Positions 49,104-57,264 of a DNA stretch of 64,000 nucleotides are shown here, piece after piece. The translations under genes and the position numbers were made by a program. Within the stretch, counting starts at the first letter, position 1. Each line of letters begins with the position of its first letter. The stretch is from Dyadobacter sp. UC 10 (lineage in GTDB: Bacteria > Bacteroidota > Bacteroidia > Cytophagales > Spirosomataceae): NCBI RefSeq assembly GCF_008369915.1, contig NZ_VSRN01000001.1, positions 124,001 to 188,000 on the forward strand, in the 5' to 3' direction. The notes below the pieces were generated by a model. It made no database searches, was not told the origin of the DNA, and saw only the letters and a program-made list of their open reading frames with translations.

Positions 49104-52100
49104 ATGTATAGGTGGCTGTTTTTCGCTGGTCTGGTGTTAGGGGTACTGCAGCTAAATGCCCAGGACTTCCCCGTAGCCGGAATAGTAACTTCTGCCGAAG
49201 ACGGAATGCCGATCGTCGGCGTCACGGTGCAGCTCAAAGGAATCGCCTACGGAAGTATCACTGACTCGCTGGGCCGCTATCGGATTTCAGTACCCGACCG
49301 GAATTCAACACTGATTTTCAGGGCCCTCGGTCTGGTAACCCATGAAGTTGCCCTGCCCAAAAATCAGCGGCAGCTCGATGTGCAACTCAGGGCAGATGTC
49401 TCCGATTTGAAAGAAGTCGTCATCACCGGCTACACTTCGGCGCCCAGGAACCAGACAACCGGTTCATACGCGATCGTGAAGTCGAAGCAGTTCGAAAACA
49501 CCCCTTTTATTTCAGTGGATAAAGCCCTGCAGGGTCTTGTTCCGGGTTTGCAGGCTGCGGGGGGATCGGGGCTTCCGGGGTCTTTTCAAGGTGTCCGCAT
49601 TCGGGGTACTGGTTCCATTAATGCTGGCTCAGAGCCTTTGTATATTGTAAATGGCATTCCCGTCAATGCAGGAGTTCTTGCCCGCAACAATGTCCATGCC
49701 AATACGCTGGCAGGCATTAATGTCAATGATATCGAACAGATCACCGTACTCAAGGATGCCGCTGCGACTGCCGCTTACGGATCCCGGGCAGCCAATGGGG
49801 TTATTGTTATTACATTGAAACAAGGAAAGTCAGGCAAGACCAGTTTTCAGTTCAGCACAGAGGCCGGTTTCGCCAGGCAGGCGTTTTCAAGCCCGGCCAA
49901 TCGCCCGTTGAATACAACTGAATGGCGCGAACTGACCGCCGAGGGTGTCCGCAACCGGTACCCGGATCAATACCCCGATATAAATTCCGCGATTCAATAT
50001 GTAGACGAAACATTCGAAGTTAATCGCGACGTAAATACCAACTGGCTCAAAGAGGTCACTCAGACCGGCAAACTTCAGCAATACCATTTTTCAGCAGCGG
50101 GGGGGAGCAAGCAAACCAGTTTTTATATCAGCGCCGGCTATCTTTCGCAAACTGGAAATGTAATCAATACGGGTTTTAAGCGCTTTACAGGAAACATGGC
50201 CCTGGAACATACGCCCGCGAAGAAAATCACTTTAAGAACTTCCCTGGTTTTCGGAAACACTACCCAGTTTGGACCCGACAATGGAGGCGCCTTTTCCAAC
50301 CCGGTGCTGGCAGCCTATTTTTTGCGGCCTTCCCTGTCCCCGAAAAATGCCGGGGGAAGTCCCAACACTTCTGCCCCGGATTTCCCGGCTGGTGGTCTTT
50401 ACAATCCTGTGGCCATTGCCGAAATGGATAACCGGAACACATCCAGCCTTAAAGGTATCCTCTCGTTCGCTGCTGATTTCCAGCTTTTCAGACAACTGAA
50501 ACTGACTTCCAGAATCGGAACCGACTACAATACGCTGGAAGAGGATAGCTACAATAACCCTTTCTACGGCGATGCTGTCAACGAAAAAGGACTTTCCGCC
50601 CGGGGTTATGCAAGATATTTTAACTGGGTATGGAGCAATCTGGCATCATATGATCTGCGCTTTTCAGAGAATGACTATGCAATACACTTGTCGGCCGGCT
50701 ACGAGGCCCAAAAGTCACAGCATTATTTCAACCGGACAGTTGTACATGGCTTACCGCCCCATTTGGGTATTAATGTTCCTTCCGCGGGAGCGGTCACATA
50801 CTCGGGAGAGGGAAGCAACAGCGATTACGCATTTGTTTCTGCAATCGGGTTACTGGACTTTTCAATCAAACAAAAACTGCTTCTTTCGGGAAGCTTTCGG
50901 CGGGATGGATCTTCCCGGTTTGGCGCTCATCGCCGTTACGGCAATTTCTGGTCGGTTGGAATAGCCTGGCATCTCCACCGGGAGGGCTTTTTCAGAGATG
51001 TTCCTTTCATCAACGAGCTGAAATTAAGAGGCTCGTACGGTTTCACTGGCAATGCATCGATCGGAAATTACGATTCGCAGGCCGTCTACGAGTTTGGCAA
51101 GTCTTATAACTATCTCGGAAATACCGGAAGTGCGCCGGTAACGCCCGGTAATAACAATTTAACCTGGGAGCTCAGCAAACCGCTCAATTTCGGGTTGGAT
51201 ATGGCAACAATGGACGGCCGGCTTTTGCTTACCCTGGATTGGTACAACCGTATCACTTCCAATTTACTGATCGACGAGCCGTTGTCGGGCACATCGGGCT
51301 TTGCCAGCTACAAAAATAATGCAGGCACCATGCAGAACCGCGGGGCCGAAATCGGGTTGTCGGGGAATGTGGTTCGATCCGATCCGTTTTCATGGGATAT
51401 CTTCTTCAATATCGCCTGGAATAAAAACACGATCCTGTCACTACCTGGCAATCAGGACATTGTTTCAGGAATGTTCATTCGGCGGGTTGGGGAAGACCTG
51501 CAATCGTTTTATATGCGGCAATGGGCGGGAGTTAATTCTGAAACCGGCGCGCCGACATGGTACACGGATGCTTCCCGCAGGGAAACCACGGAGTCTTACA
51601 ATCTCGCCAAACAGGCTATTGCGGGTTCTGCATCACCACGGGCGTTCGGCAGCTTTGGATCTGCTTTTCGCTACAAAGGACTGAGTCTGGATTTCCAGTT
51701 CTATTACAGCTACGGCCATTTAGTAAGAGATGCCTGGGCGGCTTATACGCAAAGCGATGGATATCATACCAATTTCAATGTGGTGGCGGCAGAGCTGGAA
51801 AGGTGGCAGAAACCGGGTGATGTGACTAATGTGCCCAAATTCGTATACGGTGGGGCCAATGCTTCCAATGCGGTGTCAAGCCGCTTCCTTTACCGGGGCG
51901 ATTACCTGCGGCTCCGTCATGCTGCATTGGCTTATCAAATACCGAAAACATTACTGGCGGGCACAGGTTTGCGAAACGTCAGACTGTATCTGAGAGGGTC
52001 CAATATGCTGACCTGGGTAAGGGACAAAAAACTTCCGTACGACCCTGAAACCAATCTCACCAGCACAACGAACTTCGAGGTTTTTATTCCAAGAACATTC

Positions 52101-52127
52101 ACAGGAGGACTGCAACTTGAATTTTAG
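49104..52127 (+). CDS. SusC/RagA-type TonB-linked receptor in lan operon
   Basis: A 1007-residue outer-membrane receptor. Signal peptide about 1-19; carboxypeptidase-regulatory-like domain about 24-100 (GMPIVGVTVQLKGIAYGSIT); plug domain about 110-225 (ITVLKDAAATAAYGSRAANG); large barrel after that. No STN domain and no ECF/FecR genes beside it, unlike the other SusC here. It is co-directional with lanC and the flavin genes with 21 bases between, so it is probably expressed with them. RagA in Porphyromonas imports oligopeptides, so a peptide cargo is reasonable: uptake, recapture or release of the island's product. Confidence 0.9.
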   Translation: MYRWLFFAGLVLGVLQLNAQDFPVAGIVTSAEDGMPIVGVTVQLKGIAYGSITDSLGRYRISVPDRNSTLIFRALGLVTHEVALPKNQRQLDVQLRADVSDLKEVVITGYTSAPRNQTTGSYAIVKSKQFENTPFISVDKALQGLVPGLQAAGGSGLPGSFQGVRIRGTGSINAGSEPLYIVNGIPVNAGVLARNNVHANTLAGINVNDIEQITVLKDAAATAAYGSRAANGVIVITLKQGKSGKTSFQFSTEAGFARQAFSSPANRPLNTTEWRELTAEGVRNRYPDQYPDINSAIQYVDETFEVNRDVNTNWLKEVTQTGKLQQYHFSAAGGSKQTSFYISAGYLSQTGNVINTGFKRFTGNMALEHTPAKKITLRTSLVFGNTTQFGPDNGGAFSNPVLAAYFLRPSLSPKNAGGSPNTSAPDFPAGGLYNPVAIAEMDNRNTSSLKGILSFAADFQLFRQLKLTSRIGTDYNTLEEDSYNNPFYGDAVNEKGLSARGYARYFNWVWSNLASYDLRFSENDYAIHLSAGYEAQKSQHYFNRTVVHGLPPHLGINVPSAGAVTYSGEGSNSDYAFVSAIGLLDFSIKQKLLLSGSFRRDGSSRFGAHRRYGNFWSVGIAWHLHREGFFRDVPFINELKLRGSYGFTGNASIGNYDSQAVYEFGKSYNYLGNTGSAPVTPGNNNLTWELSKPLNFGLDMATMDGRLLLTLDWYNRITSNLLIDEPLSGTSGFASYKNNAGTMQNRGAEIGLSGNVVRSDPFSWDIFFNIAWNKNTILSLPGNQDIVSGMFIRRVGEDLQSFYMRQWAGVNSETGAPTWYTDASRRETTESYNLAKQAIAGSASPRAFGSFGSAFRYKGLSLDFQFYYSYGHLVRDAWAAYTQSDGYHTNFNVVAAELERWQKPGDVTNVPKFVYGGANASNAVSSRFLYRGDYLRLRHAALAYQIPKTLLAGTGLRNVRLYLRGSNMLTWVRDKKLPYDPETNLTSTTNFEVFIPRTFTGGLQLEF

Positions 52128-52131
52128 GGAT

Positions 52132-53532
52132 ATGAAAACCAGAGGAAAAAATTTAACGGCCATATCGGTTATACTGCTGTTCATCAGCGGCTCGTGCGGT
52201 AAATCGTTCCTGGACCTGCATCCCTATACGCAGATCCCGTCCGAAGAGGCGATCACAAATGCTGCTGATATGCAGGCCGCATTGAACGGATGCTATGCCC
52301 AGCTAGCCAGCCCCAATCTCTTCGGGCGGTCGCTTCCTTTGATTGGAGACCTGGCTGCGGACAATGTGTATCTGTCTTCCCGTAATTCGGGAAAATACAT
52401 TGCATTTGATCAGAATTTAATCACTACCAACAATGCCGAATACAGGGGTATTTGGTTTGATGCCTATAAAGCAATATTAAGGATCAATCATGTGATCAAT
52501 GCCGATCTTCCGGTGGATGAAAATGTGGGCCAAATGAAAGGCGAAGCTTACGCATTAAGGGCATTGATGTATTTCACATTGGTCAGGACATTTGCAAGAC
52601 CATTTACAGAAGACCCCTCCATGCCTGGTGTTCCGCTTGTGCTCACTTACAACCCTTCGGCCAGGCCACCCAGGAACAGCGTCCGCGAAGTCTATAACCA
52701 GATAACAGCCGACCTGGATTCTGCCGCGGAAATGATCGTGTCCGACAAGGGTTCCGCGCACTTCTCGGGGCCCGCTGTTATAGCAATGAAAGCCAAGGTA
52801 AGTCTCTATCAGGCGAACTATCAAAGCGCATTCGATCAGGCGAAACAGGTCATTGAAGAAGCACAATATAAACTGCTTTTGCGTGATGAGTTCCTTTCTT
52901 ATTGGGCATCCGCCAAGCCACACCTGCCTGGCGACAGACGGGAAACACTATTTGAAGTATCTGCCGATGAATTTTCGAATGCGGGTTCCGATGAGCTGGG
53001 CTATATGTACCACCAAGCCGGTTATGGTGACGCGCTTGCCGGAGCTTCGTTGGTTGAACTGTATGGTCAAACTGACATCCGCGCAAAACTCATAAATGCC
53101 CAAAAAAGAGAAGCAGCCGAAAACCCCGCGTTTGTCGTCAATAAGTACAGTCACATGACCGGCGACCAGGACGATAAAAAAGTGATCCGTTTATCCGAAA
53201 TCTACCTGATCGCAGCGGAAGCCGCATTCAGGCTACATCAGGAAGACAAAGCAATATCTTATCTGAACATGCTGGTAAAAGAACGGGATCCGGGCAAAAA
53301 ATACAGTTCATCCGGCCAACGCCTTCTGGATGATATCCTTCTTGAACGACGAAAGGAACTCGCATTCGAGGGAGATCGCTTCCACGACCTGAACCGCCTG
53401 AAATTTGATATCATCAGAAAAGATGGCCAACATCCGGCGACCATTCCCTTCTCCCACCCTTTCCGCATCGCGCCTATTCCTGAAGAAGAGCGGAATCAAA
53501 ATCAAAATATTGATCAGAACGAAGGGTATTGA
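52132..53532 (+). CDS. SusD/RagB-type lipoprotein in lan operon
   Basis: A 466-residue surface lipoprotein; lipobox Ser-Gly-Ser-Cys at about residue 23. It has the SusD N-terminal helices (EEAITNAADMQAALNGCYAQ near 43) and the C-terminal RagB domain ending near DILLERRKELAFEGDRFHDL. It begins 4 bases after the SusC stop with an AGGGA ribosome-binding site. It is shorter than the glycan-type SusD at 20333 (612 residues), closer in size to RagB, which binds peptides. It should lid the adjacent receptor and recruit its cargo. It ends the operon. Confidence 0.9.
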   Translation: MKTRGKNLTAISVILLFISGSCGKSFLDLHPYTQIPSEEAITNAADMQAALNGCYAQLASPNLFGRSLPLIGDLAADNVYLSSRNSGKYIAFDQNLITTNNAEYRGIWFDAYKAILRINHVINADLPVDENVGQMKGEAYALRALMYFTLVRTFARPFTEDPSMPGVPLVLTYNPSARPPRNSVREVYNQITADLDSAAEMIVSDKGSAHFSGPAVIAMKAKVSLYQANYQSAFDQAKQVIEEAQYKLLLRDEFLSYWASAKPHLPGDRRETLFEVSADEFSNAGSDELGYMYHQAGYGDALAGASLVELYGQTDIRAKLINAQKREAAENPAFVVNKYSHMTGDQDDKKVIRLSEIYLIAAEAAFRLHQEDKAISYLNMLVKERDPGKKYSSSGQRLLDDILLERRKELAFEGDRFHDLNRLKFDIIRKDGQHPATIPFSHPFRIAPIPEEERNQNQNIDQNEGY

Positions 53533-53575
53533 TCTGTCAATTTTCAAGAATTTCCGTCACCGCTGGCTGCGGCTC

Positions 53576-55051
53576 CTACTCTTTCGGATAAGGAAAGATA
53601 TTTTTAGTAGCAACTTTCCCCCCAACGTTTTTCGACGCAACGATCTGATCGGGCGCCTTTGACTTTTCTACCCAATCGATAATCAGGCTGACCCAGTTTA
53701 CCCTGTCACAACCCGGCCCGCCGCCGCAGTGCAGCACTCCCGGAAGAAGAAACAGTCGTGCGTAGGATGGCGCATCTTTGTCGTTTTTTAATATCCCGTT
53801 ATAATGTTCAATCGTTGCGTTTGCCGAGAGTGCAGCGTCATTCCATCCATGGAAAAAGATGATCTTCCCATTGCGTTTTTTGAACGCGCTGTAATCGGTA
53901 CTGGTGGCATCCAGATAGGATGAAGCGTAGGCAGTTTCAGCGTCAAAGTTTTTGAAGTCGTACTTTGAATAATTAAAGGTTGAATCGTTGAATATCAAAT
54001 ACTTAAAAATGTTTGTCGAAAACATATAATGCAGGCTGGGCTCGTTTTGCGGACCGGAACTTGGTGCGGTAATCCAGGGGTCCCAGGCATTCGCTTCCGC
54101 TTCTCCGCCAAGGGGGAAACCGGGGTAAATCTGTTTACCATTTGCAACCAAAGGACTGTAAATAGACTTGATCGCAGCGAGTTGTTTGTTTGTCAAACAT
54201 GCGCTTCCTGGTTTTTCGCCAGCGCAAACCGGTAATTTGGAAAAATCGAAATTGCATTTTCCGGGGTTGTTCAAAATCCCATCAGCTGTACCATCGAGCT
54301 GGTCGCATTGTTTGAGAACCTCCTTATGCAAAAGTTTGAGATTATCCGATGTGATGACCGGCCTCAGCGCTTTTGGATCAGGATAATTGTATTGACTGTG
54401 CTGCAAAAATTTCGCCGCAGTCGCCGGCCACCCAAATGCGGGCGCCCCGGCCACGATCCCGTCAAAATCCTCCGGGTAATTTTGGGCCTCCATCATCGCC
54501 TGCCCGCCCCCGCGCGAACAGCCAACGAAATACGATTTAGACGGTGCTGCGCAGTAATAATGTTGCATAATGGCTTTCGAAACCACGGCGGTACGATGAA
54601 CGGCAAGCCGCCCGAAGTTGAGCTGTCGCTCCATGTTATTGTAAGCCCATTTCGCGTCGCCCCCTCCTTCGTGCCCCGTATCCGTGCCTGCTGTTGCAAA
54701 TCCCTCGTCTACCTGCCTCTGGAAATCATTTTGAATACTCCCCACAAAACCCCCTCCGCCCGACATCAGAAAACGCGTGTTACTTTCCTCCGGCAGCAGG
54801 AGCTCAAAATTGATTTCTTTGCTTATCCTGCCCAGTACGCGACAGAAAGGCTTCTGTATGACGACCGTTCCGCGCCACGGTTCATCCGGGTTTTTAATCG
54901 TATCTCCGGCATTGGCCTCAGCGACCAGAATTGTGACATCCGGAAATTGCAGATTTTTTAACTCACCGCAGGGCTTACAAGGTTTTGCGTTTTGCGCCGA
55001 GGCAAGGCCGGCAAATAGTATGAAGACGAGGGAAATGTAAAATCTTCTCAT
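53576..55051 (-). CDS. Tannase/feruloyl esterase family hydrolase, secreted
   Basis: A 491-residue alpha/beta hydrolase with a signal peptide (about 1-19). YFVGCSRGGGQAMMEAQNYP near residue 175 holds the nucleophile Ser, with SRGGGQ matching the family elbow. FFHGWNDAALSAN near 400 carries the acid, and LHCGGGPGCD near 445 carries the His, completing the triad and the paired Cys near it. Such enzymes cut gallate or ferulate esters in the periplasm or outside. It converges on the SusD gene with 43 bases between and looks unrelated to the RiPP island. Substrate unproven. Confidence 0.87.
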   Translation of the reverse strand: MRRFYISLVFILFAGLASAQNAKPCKPCGELKNLQFPDVTILVAEANAGDTIKNPDEPWRGTVVIQKPFCRVLGRISKEINFELLLPEESNTRFLMSGGGGFVGSIQNDFQRQVDEGFATAGTDTGHEGGGDAKWAYNNMERQLNFGRLAVHRTAVVSKAIMQHYYCAAPSKSYFVGCSRGGGQAMMEAQNYPEDFDGIVAGAPAFGWPATAAKFLQHSQYNYPDPKALRPVITSDNLKLLHKEVLKQCDQLDGTADGILNNPGKCNFDFSKLPVCAGEKPGSACLTNKQLAAIKSIYSPLVANGKQIYPGFPLGGEAEANAWDPWITAPSSGPQNEPSLHYMFSTNIFKYLIFNDSTFNYSKYDFKNFDAETAYASSYLDATSTDYSAFKKRNGKIIFFHGWNDAALSANATIEHYNGILKNDKDAPSYARLFLLPGVLHCGGGPGCDRVNWVSLIIDWVEKSKAPDQIVASKNVGGKVATKNIFPYPKE

Positions 55052-55234
55052 AAGTGAATAGATTATCGGCCTGGCATTTCATTATAAAGCAAAAAGAAAT
55101 GATTTTTTCCCCATAGTATTATCTGATGAGAGAAATCCCTACTGATCGGATTTGTTTAAACCTTCACCAGTTTGATTTACTTGCCCAACTCTCGTTCCTG
55201 CGAATTTATGATTCTCGAAAACGGCCAGTCTCCG

Positions 55235-55585
55235 CTACTCAGCCTCAATGACAAATGCCGTCAATTCGGCCATCTTACCATCAAGAAATCGCCAGACGTC
55301 GCAGTATGAATAGCTGGTCGATTTTCCATCTTTATCCTTCAAGTCGATGTTGCCGAGTGCGGTAACAAAGTCACCTTCTGCAATGAGGTTTTTAACCATA
55401 AATTTTGGCGGTTCCAAATAGGTCTCCGCCATGTAAGCCCGCACTGCTTCCTTTCCCCGTAGCGTCTGCTCCCCTACAAATGTCCATACCGTATCGTCAG
55501 TACAGAACGATAAAAACCCTTCATAGTCGCCTTTTGTCATTGCGGCATTTGCTTCTTCCAATATCAGCTTGTTGTTCGTGCCCAT
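55235..55585 (-). CDS. NTF2-like/SnoaL-type small protein
   Basis: A 116-residue protein with one cone-shaped NTF2-like domain (KGDYEGFLSFCTDDTVWTF, then RGKEAVRAYM and GDFVTALGNI). Members are varied: isomerases, binding proteins or enzymes. No secretion signal. It is a single minus-strand gene with about 180 bases before the esterase gene and 140 before the next gene. No specific substrate is suggested by its neighbours. Confidence 0.75.
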   Translation of the reverse strand: MGTNNKLILEEANAAMTKGDYEGFLSFCTDDTVWTFVGEQTLRGKEAVRAYMAETYLEPPKFMVKNLIAEGDFVTALGNIDLKDKDGKSTSYSYCDVWRFLDGKMAELTAFVIEAE

Positions 55586-55726
55586 AACTAGTTTTTTTGT
55601 CTATACAGCCTAAGATAACTATTTTAGCTTTGGAGGACTTCCTGGCTTCGCATCGGGATCAACTGACGCAGACTCACTTTCTCTATACAGGCTAGTTTTA
55701 TTTCAGATACTGAACTATTAAATACG

Positions 55727-56002
55727 ATGGATCAAACCCAGCAAAAAGAGCAAAAATGGGGTTTTTGGCTTTTTATGTTGAATAATAGCAGCCTGAATTT
55801 AGTAGTCAGATTGTTTCTAAGAAAGATGTCGGATACGGACGAACTATCATTCAGCCAATATGCTGTCGCCTCCATTATCGCGCTGGGTTTAACATTAGGA
55901 ATCGGATATGCCCTGCGACGTCAACCTTTGAGGATCAAGGTCTGGACCATGGTCATTATTTTAATAATCTCGCTGGCAGCACACCTCCCTATATTTCACT
56001 GA
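55727..56002 (+). CDS. Small two-helix membrane protein, unknown
   Basis: A 91-residue protein. An aromatic-rich start (KWGFWLFML) is followed by membrane segments at about residues 44-62 and 71-90. I do not recognise a family. It is a lone plus-strand gene between the NTF2-like gene and a long gap. Coding status is supported by frame length and sensible composition only. Confidence 0.5.
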   Translation: MDQTQQKEQKWGFWLFMLNNSSLNLVVRLFLRKMSDTDELSFSQYAVASIIALGLTLGIGYALRRQPLRIKVWTMVIILIISLAAHLPIFH

Positions 56003-56384
56003 CTACCGAGCCGATAACATACAGCGAGATGACAGTATAATGTCCGGGAACTTCGCGGCGGATTGCCCCGCTGGCACACTTGCGATAAGTTGGCATGCAC
56101 TTTTCTGTAAACAGGAAACCGCTCTGCGGCTGTTATGGTTTGTGACCTTGCCTTTTCTGGTAACGTGATACAATTTGCTACTTTGCGGTTAACTAATTGG
56201 TGCGAAGCCGTAAGCGAGTGAAGAAAGGCCGATAAACCTTAAGATCCGAAATATTGTTAACATTTGTCACTTCTTTTAAACCGATTACGTTGTTGCTAAC
56301 TGACCATAAGCATATAAATCATGTTGCGTTTAGATGGCAATGAATTTTCCAATAAATTACATTGCTGCATAAAAATTAAGGAAA
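56003..56384. other. Noncoding gap before the toxin-antitoxin pair
   Basis: About 380 bases with no convincing gene, tRNA or long inverted repeat on either strand. Base composition is mixed. A plausible Shine-Dalgarno sequence (AAGGA) lies just before the antitoxin start at its right end. I see nothing else to annotate. Confidence 0.4.
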
Positions 56385-56615
56385 ATGAGGACAGGTAACA
56401 CAATGACACAGACCGAATTCATAAAGACCTTTGAGGCCTTCCCGGCGCGGGCACGTTTGGCTATTGCTAAAAAAATACAGGATCGCATGATTGATCAACT
56501 CTTTGAAGAACTCGACTCAGAACTGCCTGATGTCGAAATGTCTACCCAAGAGATCCAGGATGAAATCAATGCGTACCGGAATGAAAAAAAGCAAAAAGCT
56601 CAGCATCGTCCTTGA
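56385..56615 (+). CDS. Putative antitoxin of PIN toxin pair
   Basis: A 76-residue protein, mostly helical and charged (RARLAIAKKIQDRMIDQLFE, then STQEIQDEINAYRNEKKQK). It overlaps the PIN gene by 35 bases, the normal layout for antitoxin before toxin. No DNA-binding fold is obvious. It should bind and silence the PIN RNase. The ATG at 56385 has an AAGGA site close upstream; an ATG 18 bases later is also possible. Confidence 0.65.
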   Translation: MRTGNTMTQTEFIKTFEAFPARARLAIAKKIQDRMIDQLFEELDSELPDVEMSTQEIQDEINAYRNEKKQKAQHRP

Positions 56616-57024
56616 TGCCAATTGGTACGTATCTGCCTGCATCAGTAGAAACTCACGCAGGACCCTTTATTATAATATCCTAAAAAATACAGACTTACAG
56701 GTATTTTATTCGTCTGACTTGATAGATGAATTTAGTGATGTTATCGAACGTCCAAAATTTTCAAAATACATTTCGCGTAAGCAAATAAACCGCTTCAAGA
56801 TCATTGCATTGAAGTTTTTAAAGAAAACCAGCGACGGAATTGCACCTGAAATTGCTCGTGATGTAGATGACAATTATTTGCTTGGCGTATGTGAAAGCAG
56901 CAAGGCTGATTATCTAGTTACCGGAGATCAGGATTTACTGGTTTTAAGCCAGTATCAACAAACTAAAATTGTTACAATGGGACAATTCATCAAGATCTTG
57001 ACACTTAGCCAACCAGCCGGTTAA
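56581..57024 (+). CDS. PIN-domain toxin (COG1569 type)
   Basis: A 147-residue PIN-fold RNase. The acidic residues expected for metal binding are all visible: Asp12 (IVLDANW), Glu in DLIDEFSDVIERP near residue 50, Asp in VDDNYLLGVCESSKADYLV near 100, and Asp in TGDQDLL near 122. It likely cuts RNA when its antitoxin is degraded. I use the ATG at 56581 rather than upstream in-frame codons, which would read the antitoxin gene in a wrong frame. The pair stands alone in accessory DNA. Confidence 0.82.
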   Translation: MKKSKKLSIVLDANWYVSACISRNSRRTLYYNILKNTDLQVFYSSDLIDEFSDVIERPKFSKYISRKQINRFKIIALKFLKKTSDGIAPEIARDVDDNYLLGVCESSKADYLVTGDQDLLVLSQYQQTKIVTMGQFIKILTLSQPAG

Positions 57025-57264
57025 AGCTCCCGGGTAGCTTCTTGTTTTTAGAAAAAATCAATAATCATACAAATTTTGCTTCCAGCGGAGCCTCCACCAT
57101 CATCTCCTACTCACAATCGCTGTTCGCAAAAAAACATACACTGTCCACTTTTGAACACTTCTTTGCCATTCCAGTAGCTAATAAACTGACTATTAGTTAG
57201 GTAAAAACCGGGTATGGGTTTTGTATTTCAAAAATCGAAATCCAAAATCCAATAGCTATCAGCC

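Noticed and set aside
56003..56384. Possible gene remnant or RNA gene in the gap
   Set aside because: No tRNA-like fold, long open frame or repeat could be supported.
57248..57264. Eroded copy of the heptad repeat before the FtsX permease
   Set aside because: Only about two units resemble the repeat, which is within chance for AT-rich intergenic DNA.
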